Shown: piece by piece, positions 17,520-24,361 of the stretch
How the letters are laid out: each line of letters begins with the position of its first letter
Numbering within the stretch: the first letter of the stretch is position 1
Assembly (NCBI RefSeq): GCF_004959855.1
Contig: NZ_SPNT01000005.1
Span: 345,049-409,048 of the forward strand
DNA length: 64,000 nucleotides
Direction: 5' to 3'
Source: Nitratireductor sp. XY-223
GTDB lineage: Bacteria; Pseudomonadota; Alphaproteobacteria; Rhizobiales; Rhizobiaceae
The notes under the pieces: generated by a model
The model's database searches: none
The model's input: only the letters and a program-made list of their open reading frames with translations
Told to the model about the DNA's origin: nothing
Position numbers and translations under genes: made by a program

Positions 17520-18788
17520 ATGAACGCTGAGAAGAACTTTCCGATCTGGCATCCCTTCACCCAGCACGCCGTACTGCCGGATATGGCCCACATCACCGAG
17601 GGCAAAGGCGCCTATCTGACGGCGAAGGACGGACGGCGGATATTCGACGGCGTGTCGAGCTGGTGGGTGACGACCCACGGGCACTGCGAGCCGCGCATCA
17701 TCGAGGCGATCCGCGAGCAGGCGGGCAAGCTGGACCAGGTCATCTTCGCCGGCCACACGCACGACCCGGCCGAGGCGCTCGCCGAGCGGCTGCTTGAGGT
17801 TACGCCATCGACGCTCAACCACGTGTTCTTCTCCGACAGCGGGTCGACCTCGGTCGAGGTGGCGCTGAAGATGGCGCTCGGCTACTGGCGCAATATCGGC
17901 AAGACCGACCGCACCCGCATCGTCGTCATGGAAAACGGCTATCACGGCGACACGATCGGCACGATGTCGGTGGGCGAGCGCGGCGTCTTCAACGCCGCCT
18001 ACGAGCCGCTGATGTTCGACGTCACCTCGGTTCCCTTTCCGCAGCCGCATGACGACGCGGCGACGATCGCGGCGCTCGAAGAAGCCTGCCGCGCCGGCGA
18101 TGTGGCGGCCTTCATCACCGAGCCCCTGGTGCTGGGCGCCGGCGGCATGCTGATGTACCCGCCCGATACGCTGGGGCAGATGAAGGCCGTATGCGAGGCC
18201 CATGACGTCCTTTTCATCGCCGACGAGGTGATGACCGGCTGGGGCCGCACGGGCTCCATGTTCGCCTGCGAGATCGCCGGTATCGAGCCGGACATCGCCT
18301 GCTATTCCAAGGGCATCACCGGCGGATCACTGCCGCTTGCGGTCACGCTGTGCCGCTCGGAGATCTTCGAGGCCCACTATTCGACCGACCGGTCGAAGAC
18401 CTTCTTCCATTCGAGCTCCTACACCGCCAATCCGATCGCCTGCGCGGCCGCCGTCGCCAATCTGAAGATCTGGCATGACGAGCCGGTGCTCGACACGATC
18501 GCCAACCTTGCCGGCATGCAGCACGAGCGGCTGACCCGCTTTGCCGAGGATGAGCGCTTCGAGAACGTGCGCCAGTGCGGCACCATCACGGCCATGGACC
18601 TGAAAGCACGCGACGACGGCTATCTGTCCAATGTCGGCCCCAAGCTCTATGCCTTCTTCCAGGAACGCAACCTGCTGCTGCGGCCGCTCGGCAACACCGT
18701 CTATGTGCTGCCGCCCTACTGCACCACGGCCGACGATCTCGATACGGTCTACGGCGCCATCGCGGATGCCGCGGAGGCCTTCGCGTAA
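17520..18788 (+). CDS. bioA: Adenosylmethionine-8-amino-7-oxononanoate aminotransferase BioA
   Basis: This 422-residue class III aminotransferase converts 8-amino-7-oxononanoate to 7,8-diaminononanoate using SAM as amino donor. Typical BioA features are FPIWHPFTQHAVLPD at the N-terminus, GVSSWWVTTHGHCEPRIIEAI, FFSDSGSTSVEVALKMALGYWRN, YHGDTIGTMSVGERGVF, FIADEVMTGWGRTGSMFACE and the PLP-lysine segment YSKGITGGSLPLAVTL. The ATG has a GAGGA ribosome site 9 nt upstream. Its stop codon overlaps the bioZ start by one base (TAATG). Confidence 0.96.
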   Translation: MNAEKNFPIWHPFTQHAVLPDMAHITEGKGAYLTAKDGRRIFDGVSSWWVTTHGHCEPRIIEAIREQAGKLDQVIFAGHTHDPAEALAERLLEVTPSTLNHVFFSDSGSTSVEVALKMALGYWRNIGKTDRTRIVVMENGYHGDTIGTMSVGERGVFNAAYEPLMFDVTSVPFPQPHDDAATIAALEEACRAGDVAAFITEPLVLGAGGMLMYPPDTLGQMKAVCEAHDVLFIADEVMTGWGRTGSMFACEIAGIEPDIACYSKGITGGSLPLAVTLCRSEIFEAHYSTDRSKTFFHSSSYTANPIACAAAVANLKIWHDEPVLDTIANLAGMQHERLTRFAEDERFENVRQCGTITAMDLKARDDGYLSNVGPKLYAFFQERNLLLRPLGNTVYVLPPYCTTADDLDTVYGAIADAAEAFA

Positions 18789-19771
18789 TGCCGGCCGGGG
18801 TCGCTATCGCCGGCCTCGGCCACCATGCGCCCGAGCGCGTGGTGCCCAATGCCGAGATCGAGGCGCGCCTCGGCCTCGAGCACGGCTGGATCGCGCGACG
18901 GTCGGGCATCCACAGCCGGCGCTACGCGGCGCCTGACGAGGCGCTGACCGACATCGCCCTGCCGGCCGCCGAGATGGCCCTGCGCGACAGCGGGATCGAA
19001 CCGGCGGATATCGGGCTGCTGTTGCTCGCCACCAGCACGCCGGACCACCTTTTACCGCCGTCCGCACCCCTGCTGGCACATCGGCTTGGCCTCGCCTCGC
19101 CCGGTGCCGTCGACATCACCGGCGCCTGCGGCGGTTTCCTCTATGCGCTGAGCTTTGCCGAGAATTTCGTGCGCTGCCAGCAGAAACCGGCCATCGTCGT
19201 TGCCGCCAATATCCTGAGCCGCCGCATCGACCCGCAGGAACGGGCGAGCGCAGTGCTTTTCGCCGATGCGGCAGGCGCAATCGTCCTTGAACCGCAGTCA
19301 GACGGCATCGGAGGCCTGCAATCGCTGGAACTGCGGTCCGACGGCGCGCAATACGACCGGATCCTCATCCCGATGGGCGGCTCGCGGCAGCCGTTCGCGC
19401 CGACCGCGAACCAGGCGGCGCTCAAGATGCATATCGACAACGGCAAGCGGGTGTTCTCGCACGCCGTCCACATGATGGCCGACAGCGCGCGAACGGCGCT
19501 GGACCGATCGGGCCTCGCCGCCGGCGATATCGACCGATTCATCCCGCACCAGGCCAATCGCCGCATGTTCGACGCGGTTGCCCACGCAATCGGGATTCCG
19601 GAGGACAGGATCCTGTCCTCCGTCGGTGAATATGGCAACAGCTCGGCGGCGACGATCCCGTTGACCTTGTCGCTCGCCCACCGGACCGTGCCCCTGAGGC
19701 GTGGCGAAGTGTTGCTTTTCTCGGCCGCCGGCGCCGGCATGACCGGCGGATCCGCGGTGTGGCGGGTTTAG
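18788..19771 (+). CDS. bioZ: BioZ, KAS III-like pimeloyl-thioester synthase
   Basis: This 327-residue thiolase-fold enzyme resembles FabH but is encoded at the end of the biotin operon, which identifies it as BioZ. In Agrobacterium and Brucella, BioZ condenses glutaryl-CoA with malonyl-ACP to start pimeloyl synthesis, replacing the BioC/BioH route. The Cys-His-Asn triad is intact: Cys114 in ITGACGGF, His254 in IPHQANRR and Asn284 in EYGNSSAATIP. The start shares its A with the bioA stop. The window shows no bioC or bioH near this operon. Confidence 0.9.
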   Translation: MPAGVAIAGLGHHAPERVVPNAEIEARLGLEHGWIARRSGIHSRRYAAPDEALTDIALPAAEMALRDSGIEPADIGLLLLATSTPDHLLPPSAPLLAHRLGLASPGAVDITGACGGFLYALSFAENFVRCQQKPAIVVAANILSRRIDPQERASAVLFADAAGAIVLEPQSDGIGGLQSLELRSDGAQYDRILIPMGGSRQPFAPTANQAALKMHIDNGKRVFSHAVHMMADSARTALDRSGLAAGDIDRFIPHQANRRMFDAVAHAIGIPEDRILSSVGEYGNSSAATIPLTLSLAHRTVPLRRGEVLLFSAAGAGMTGGSAVWRV

Positions 19772-19775
19772 GCCT

Positions 19776-20552
19776 CTAGCCCAGCACCCTGACCAGTTCG
19801 CGCACCCGCTCGGCATTGTCGGCGGCGATGAGGCCGTCGCGGTTCCACAGGCTGTTCTCGAAGCCGATGCGGGCGTGGCCGCCGCGCCGGACGGCCTCGG
19901 CGAGGCAGTCCGTTTCGTTGCGCCCGAAGGCGCAGAGACCCCATGCGACCGTGCCGTCCTCGTAATCCTGGAGCGCCAGCGCGCTGAGGAACGGATCCAT
20001 GTCGGCGACCTCGCTCTGCTGGTCCTTGGCATACCGTCCGAGCACGAACAGGATCTGCAGTTCGTCGGCCGGAATCACGCCGGACCCGATGCGGGCGAAG
20101 AGATCGGCAACCTCGCCGGCCTCGTAGAGAATGTGCTGCACGGCGATGTCCGCCTCGCGCGCCCAATGGTAGAAGTCCCTGGCCGCCTGGACCTCGCCGT
20201 CATCCGGCAGCATTTCACGCAGCGCAACCGACACCGCCTTGGGCATGACGTCGCGCACCACCCGCCGCTGCTCGCCGGGCGAATAGCGACCGACCGCCTC
20301 CGTGGTGATCTGAACGGCCATGTCCGGCACAGTGATGGCGAGCTGGGCGATCAATTCGCGGTAGAGACCGGCATCCAGGGAGTGTTCGCCGTTGCTGTCG
20401 CGCACGTGGGCGTGGATCGCCTCGGCACCTGCCGAGAAGCAGGATTTCGCCGTCTCCACGGTTTCGGCGATCGTCACCGGCAAGGCCGGGTGATCGGTTT
20501 TTCCGCGTCGCGCGCCGTTCGGGGCGACCATGATGCGGGCAAGGTTCTTCAA
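19776..20552 (-). CDS. Beta-keto acid cleavage enzyme (BKACE, DUF849) family protein
   Basis: This 258-residue protein is a short member of the BKACE family, zinc TIM-barrel enzymes that cleave beta-keto acids with acetyl-CoA. Segments typical of the family are MVAPNGARRGKTDHPALPVTIAET, GAEAIHAHVRD (metal-binding His pair) and the C-terminal HARIGFENSL. It is about 40 residues shorter than canonical members. The start is TTG at 20552, after an AAGGGA ribosome site. It converges on bioZ with a 4-nt gap and is transcribed away from the peptide-modification island. Its substrate cannot be deduced. Confidence 0.8.
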   Translation of the reverse strand: MKNLARIMVAPNGARRGKTDHPALPVTIAETVETAKSCFSAGAEAIHAHVRDSNGEHSLDAGLYRELIAQLAITVPDMAVQITTEAVGRYSPGEQRRVVRDVMPKAVSVALREMLPDDGEVQAARDFYHWAREADIAVQHILYEAGEVADLFARIGSGVIPADELQILFVLGRYAKDQQSEVADMDPFLSALALQDYEDGTVAWGLCAFGRNETDCLAEAVRRGGHARIGFENSLWNRDGLIAADNAERVRELVRVLG

Positions 20553-20624
20553 ATCAAAATTCCCTTAAATATCTCGAAAACTATTGCCGGTGTGCCAGGT
20601 GTCACAGGCGCCGCCGGCGCGCGG

Positions 20625-20723
20625 ATGATACGTATGTTTCGCGCTTTGGCAAATCATGTCGGTTTCGTTACGCGTAAAGCCGTCGATTCTCGTATTTCTG
20701 CTGATGGAACACCTCAGAAATAG
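20625..20723 (+). CDS. Candidate small peptide upstream of the PqqD-like gene
   Basis: A 32-codon open frame (MIRMFRALANHVGFVTRKAV, then DSRISADGTPQK) lies 87 nt upstream of the PqqD-like gene, in the gap where a modified-peptide precursor would be expected. It is basic and amphipathic at the N-terminus and polar at the C-terminus. A second in-frame ATG at 20634 has GGA 8 nt upstream and would give 29 residues. Codons end unusually often in T or A compared with neighbours. It does not follow the standard lasso precursor pattern (Thr at -2, Gly1, Asp/Glu at 7-9), so its coding status is uncertain. Confidence 0.3.
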   Translation: MIRMFRALANHVGFVTRKAVDSRISADGTPQK

Positions 20724-20810
20724 TATTCGGCATGAGATAAGCTTTTCAAAAAGTTCGATTCGATTGCCGGTCAAATAAGTGATAGGAATTCGGTCGCGAC
20801 ATGGAGACAT

Positions 20811-21104
20811 ATGATGGCGATGGATCCTACCAAGATCTTCAAACTAGCCGACAAAGCAACTTTTCGTTCGGTTGGAGACAGCGGCGTTATTCTGATGACC
20901 GATTCAGGTCAGATTTATTCTTGCAACAGCACGGCCGAGGCCTTTCTACGGCTGACCGACGGGAACAGGAGCCTCGGCGCGACGGCCGACGCCGTTTGCG
21001 AGGAGTTCGATGTCACGCGCGAGCAGCTTCTGTCGGATCTGGAGGAACTGCTCACCTATCTCCAATCGGAAGGCGTAATCGACAATATCGATGCAAACGC
21101 TTAG
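20811..21104 (+). CDS. PqqD-like peptide-binding (RRE) protein
   Basis: This 97-residue protein has the PqqD fold: an N-terminal beta region (ATFRSVGDSGVILMTDSGQIYSCNSTAEAFLRL) and a C-terminal winged helix (CEEFDVTREQLLSDLEELLTYLQSEGVID). Such proteins bind the leader of ribosomally made peptides and present them to modifying enzymes; in lasso systems this is B1. The ATG is preceded by GGAGACAT; a second ATG at 20814 is an alternative. The 3' end overlaps the B2-like gene by 14 nt, implying coupled translation. Confidence 0.85.
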   Translation: MMAMDPTKIFKLADKATFRSVGDSGVILMTDSGQIYSCNSTAEAFLRLTDGNRSLGATADAVCEEFDVTREQLLSDLEELLTYLQSEGVIDNIDANA

Positions 21105-21531
21105 CGCAGACGGGGCCCCAGATCGGAGGCGAAAACCCAGGGAGCGGCTTTTTCAGGCCGAACTCTGGCTGACCGCGCGGCTGTTGCCCCTGGTCGTTGC
21201 GGGACGCGACCTTGAGGGCGCCTTGCGCCTGGCCGACGGCGGTGGAGCGGCACGGTATGGGGGCCTGTCCGCCGAACTGATCTCGGATGCCGTCATCAAG
21301 GTCACGCGCCGGCCCTGGCTGATGCGAAGCCGCCGCTGTTTCCGCCAGGGACTGCTGGGATACCGGTTTTTGAAAATGGCGGGCTACAGCCCGGAACTTC
21401 ACTTCGCCATCGACCGGCAGAGCCTGTATGCGCCGACCATCGATGCCCACTGCTGGGTCGTCCTGGACGGCGAACCGGTCGTCAACGACATCATGGACGG
21501 CATGTTTCCGATCCATGTTCACAAGGCATGA
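21091..21531 (+). CDS. Lasso peptide B2-type transglutaminase-like protease
   Basis: This 146-residue protein matches the lasso peptide B2 / transglutaminase-like cysteine protease family. The probable triad is visible: Cys in RSRRCFRQGLLGYRFL, His in IDAHCWVVLDG, and Asp in the same segment. B2 proteins cut the leader from the precursor held by the PqqD-like B1 partner. It overlaps the PqqD-like gene upstream and the kinase gene downstream (4 nt, ATGA). No macrolactam-forming C protein (asparagine synthetase-like) is in the window, so the product need not be a lasso peptide. Confidence 0.85.
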   Translation: MQTLSADGAPDRRRKPRERLFQAELWLTARLLPLVVAGRDLEGALRLADGGGAARYGGLSAELISDAVIKVTRRPWLMRSRRCFRQGLLGYRFLKMAGYSPELHFAIDRQSLYAPTIDAHCWVVLDGEPVVNDIMDGMFPIHVHKA

Positions 21532-22514
21532 CAACACGCCAATTCGATCTTGCCGGACTGCGCCTCGCGGTGTCCACGGATACGCCGCGTGTTCTGGGGC
21601 CGCTGCTCAGTCTCATCGGCGAATGGGAAGTGACTGCGGATGTCGCGGTGGAACCGCAATGCCGGCTGACGCTGGTGCGCGGTCCCGTGGAACAGTCAAC
21701 GCCGCCCGGCGACGCTTTCTTCTCGGGAACGATCGGCGACGAAGGACCTTTCCATCTCTCGGGCGATGCCGCCAACTGGCAGTTGCTCCTGCCTGGCGAA
21801 CTCCATGCCCGTTTCGACGGAAACCCGGGCACGGTCGCGTTCACCATCGCCCCGGCCTGCCGCGGCGAGACGCTGAGCATCGCAACGAGCTTTGCGCTCG
21901 ACCATATATTGAGCGCCGCCGGCCATGTCTTGGTTCATGCCGCCTGCGTTGAAACGCCCGGCGGCGGCCGGCTGGTGCTGCACGCGCCCAGCGGCACCGG
22001 CAAGACGACAACCGCCCTTGCGCTGGTGGACAGGGGCTTCCGGCTGTGCACCGACGACGCGACGGTGCTCACGCCGACCGGCGACGGGCCGGTGGCGGTC
22101 CGTGGTGTGCCCCGCCCCATCAAGGTGCACCGAAAGACGGCGAAACTCTTCCCCTGGCTTGAAGGAATGCTGACGCAGGAGGGCTGGGACGAGAACGGCG
22201 AGCAATGGGTGCAACGCGATGACCTCGCGGCATCGGGGTGCCTTGCCGCCGCGGATCCGCGGCCGGTCATCGCCGTGATCGCGCTGCGGCGTTCCGGCAG
22301 GCCCATGCGGCTCAGAGCGGTGGACGGCGCGGAAGCGCTCACCGAGATGATCGCCGACAACATCAATCTCGGCTCGGCCGGCCTGTTCCCCGGCCACGAC
22401 AGGCGGCTGGACGTCTACTCCCGGATGCTCGCCTCGTCGGCCCGCTTCGTGCTCGACATAAACGGCCCGCCCGACAAGGTCGCGGCGCTGATCGACACGG
22501 CGGTAAACGGCTGA
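21528..22514 (+). CDS. HPr kinase-related protein of a peptide-modification cluster
   Basis: This 328-residue protein is related to HPr kinase/phosphorylase. It keeps the P-loop APSGTGKT (residues 153-160) and the paired acidic residues in CTDDATVL (Asp176-Asp177) that coordinate metal and act in phosphotransfer in HprK. The N-terminal ~140 residues differ from bacterial HprK. Homologues in lasso clusters, such as the paeninodin type, phosphorylate a serine of the precursor. It overlaps the B2-like gene by 4 nt and ends 7 nt from the convergent nucleotidyltransferase gene. Metabolic HPr kinase of the PTS is less likely because no PTS genes are nearby. Confidence 0.8.
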   Translation: MTTRQFDLAGLRLAVSTDTPRVLGPLLSLIGEWEVTADVAVEPQCRLTLVRGPVEQSTPPGDAFFSGTIGDEGPFHLSGDAANWQLLLPGELHARFDGNPGTVAFTIAPACRGETLSIATSFALDHILSAAGHVLVHAACVETPGGGRLVLHAPSGTGKTTTALALVDRGFRLCTDDATVLTPTGDGPVAVRGVPRPIKVHRKTAKLFPWLEGMLTQEGWDENGEQWVQRDDLAASGCLAAADPRPVIAVIALRRSGRPMRLRAVDGAEALTEMIADNINLGSAGLFPGHDRRLDVYSRMLASSARFVLDINGPPDKVAALIDTAVNG

Positions 22515-22521
22515 AGCGGCC

Positions 22522-23541
22522 TCAACGCCGCGGCGCGATACGCTGCACCCAGCGGAATGCGTGACGGCGCATACGCGAGCGATGACCGGCATCGTTCCAG
22601 GTGTCGATGACGGCGGCGGGCGTAACCAAACGCCGTCCGAAACGGTAATTTCGGCCGGACCCCAGGCTGTTACGCACATGTGCCGTCGCCTCGTCGCCGA
22701 ACAGGGCGCAGACCAGATCGAGGCAGACAAGCACCTCAAGGCGCGCACGGAGGCCGTCGAGCGAGGCATTGAGGTGAGCGATATCCTCCTCGGTCAGCTT
22801 TCGCGCGGCCTGCATGACGTCGACAATGAGCTGCAGGCGGTGAAACTTGTGCCCCGCGGCCGCGTGAACAACCGCCGTCATGAAATAGGCCACATTGGGG
22901 AACGCGCCGTCGCCGGAGGCGGTCCGGTATTCATCGAAACCGAAGGAGACGCGCCATCTCAGACTGGCATAGTGAACGAGGTTCCCGTGCAGTTCGACCA
23001 GGATGTTGTGATTGTCCTTGCGGACCCATTTCTGCTCCATGTTGCGGGCGGACTTGTCGAACATCCTTTTGCGGTACAGCAGGAAATCGCTGTCTTCGAG
23101 GATCTGCCCGACGGCGGGCACCGAGCGCGGATGCGCCAGGATGTCGACATCGGTGAATGGCCGGTCCGATGCGCGCTCGTAAAGCGCCTTGGCGAAGACC
23201 TGCCCCTTGACGATCACCGCATCCAGCCGCGCCGCATCGATGGCCGACATGATCTGCAGCGCCAGCGCCTCAAGCACCAGGGCATGCGCGTTGGCCAGCA
23301 GCTGGCGTTCGCGAACCGCGTCGATCAGCCCGGTATAGGGTGGCTCATTCGGCAGGATGCCGGTCAGTTTCCTGAGCGCCACGGGCTCGATGCCGTGGTG
23401 CTGGATGGCGTCGAACAGGGGCTGCGCCGGCTGGGCAAGGCAGGCTTCTGCGGTCGGACCCTTCGCCTGCGGATCCGCAAGCTCGCAAAGAACCTGCCCG
23501 AAATTGCCGCCACCCGGCCTCTGACCGCCCGACTCGTTCAT
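22522..23541 (-). CDS. Nucleotidyltransferase-family protein
   Basis: This 339-residue protein resembles the uncharacterised nucleotidyltransferase family often found beside lasso-type kinases. The core is VIVKGQVFAKALYERASDRPFTDVDILAHP, where the DVD pair would bind metal, followed by LVELHGNLVHYASLR. The start ATG at 23541 overlaps the stop of the acyl carrier gene by 4 nt; a longer frame to 23679 lies within that gene and is rejected. It is the last gene of the - strand operon. The substrate is unknown; nucleotidylation of a peptide, carrier protein or sugar is conceivable. Confidence 0.75.
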   Translation of the reverse strand: MNESGGQRPGGGNFGQVLCELADPQAKGPTAEACLAQPAQPLFDAIQHHGIEPVALRKLTGILPNEPPYTGLIDAVRERQLLANAHALVLEALALQIMSAIDAARLDAVIVKGQVFAKALYERASDRPFTDVDILAHPRSVPAVGQILEDSDFLLYRKRMFDKSARNMEQKWVRKDNHNILVELHGNLVHYASLRWRVSFGFDEYRTASGDGAFPNVAYFMTAVVHAAAGHKFHRLQLIVDVMQAARKLTEEDIAHLNASLDGLRARLEVLVCLDLVCALFGDEATAHVRNSLGSGRNYRFGRRLVTPAAVIDTWNDAGHRSRMRRHAFRWVQRIAPRR

Positions 23542-23777
23542 GGCGCCGTGTTCTGTTCGGTCAGGAACTCGGCGATGGAGCGCACCGAGACAATGTCGAC
23601 GATGGCTTCCGGCGTGAGCTGTTTTCCGGCCAGTTCCTCGACGGCCAGGATAATGCCGATATGGGCGATGCTGTCCCATGCAGGCATGGACTGGATATCG
23701 GCCTCTTCGGGCAGTTGGTCCAGCGGCGTGCGTGTCGCCTCAGCCACGATCCGCCGGGCATTGTCCATAGCGCTCAT
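23538..23777 (-). CDS. Acyl carrier protein
   Basis: This 79-residue protein has the acyl carrier protein layout. The phosphopantetheine site is Ser36 in MPAWDSIAHIGIILAVEEL. The helix after it and the C-terminal TPEAIVDIVSVRSIAEFL are typical. Trp in place of the more common Leu-Gly before DS resembles dedicated carriers such as DltC or those of peptide clusters, not the carrier of fatty acid synthesis. It overlaps both neighbours by 4 nt (ATGA junctions), so it is made with the GNAT and the nucleotidyltransferase. Confidence 0.87.
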   Translation of the reverse strand: MSAMDNARRIVAEATRTPLDQLPEEADIQSMPAWDSIAHIGIILAVEELAGKQLTPEAIVDIVSVRSIAEFLTEQNTAP

Positions 23778-24361
23778 GTTTCCGCTCCCAAGAGGTAGGG
23801 CGGGAAGTCCTCCTTCAGCAACTCAAACTGCAGATAGTCGACCGGAGCCTGGCTCTTGGTATTGAAATTGCAGCGATGCTGGGTGCCGCTGTGATTGAAC
23901 CCCAGCTTCTTGTAGTTGAGAACCGAGGCAAAATTGCGCGCCTCGACGGAGCCCGTGAAGCGTTCCACGCCGGCATGGCGAACGAAGTGGGACATGATCG
24001 CGCTGCGCACCTCGACCGGAACGCCCTTGCCCCACCAGTCACGATCGAGAATGACGACCCCGAGCGTCGCCGAAAGATAGGGTATGAGAAAGATCTCGTG
24101 ATAACCGATGCAGGCGGTGCTGCCGGACGGAACGATTTCATGCATGAAGCGCGACCGGCCGTTCGGCAGCTTGTATTTCCGGATCAGCCGCCACCAGCCG
24201 GATTTTCTTTCGCTGTGCGAAAGCTGCAGCAGGATCTCGGGATCATCATTCATCCGCCTGTAGAGGTTCAGGGCACGCCACCTGGTCGCCGGCCGCAGCA
24301 GAAAGCGTTCGGTCACGATGGTTTCTCCCAGTGCGGCGATCTTGCGCCGATGCCACTTCAT
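23774..24361 (-). CDS. GNAT-family acyltransferase
   Basis: This 195-residue protein has the GNAT acyltransferase pattern: TERFLLRPAT near the N-terminus, HEIFLIPYLSATLGVVILDRDWWGKGVPVEVRSAIMSHF with the pyrophosphate-loop region, and VEARNFASVLNYKKLGF as the C-terminal acyl-CoA motif. It resembles RimJ/RimL-type enzymes. ATG 24361 overlaps the stop of the ligase gene. Lying between the ligase and the carrier protein, it may use the carrier-bound acyl group as donor. The acceptor is unknown; a peptide side chain or N-terminus would fit the neighbouring peptide-processing genes. Confidence 0.82.
   Translation of the reverse strand: MKWHRRKIAALGETIVTERFLLRPATRWRALNLYRRMNDDPEILLQLSHSERKSGWWRLIRKYKLPNGRSRFMHEIVPSGSTACIGYHEIFLIPYLSATLGVVILDRDWWGKGVPVEVRSAIMSHFVRHAGVERFTGSVEARNFASVLNYKKLGFNHSGTQHRCNFNTKSQAPVDYLQFELLKEDFPPYLLGAET

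Noticed and set aside
20565..20810. 81-residue frame on the - strand upstream of the BKACE gene
   Set aside because: No family resemblance and no ribosome site. It overlaps the small + frame and the promoter of the PqqD-like gene, and its composition looks non-coding.
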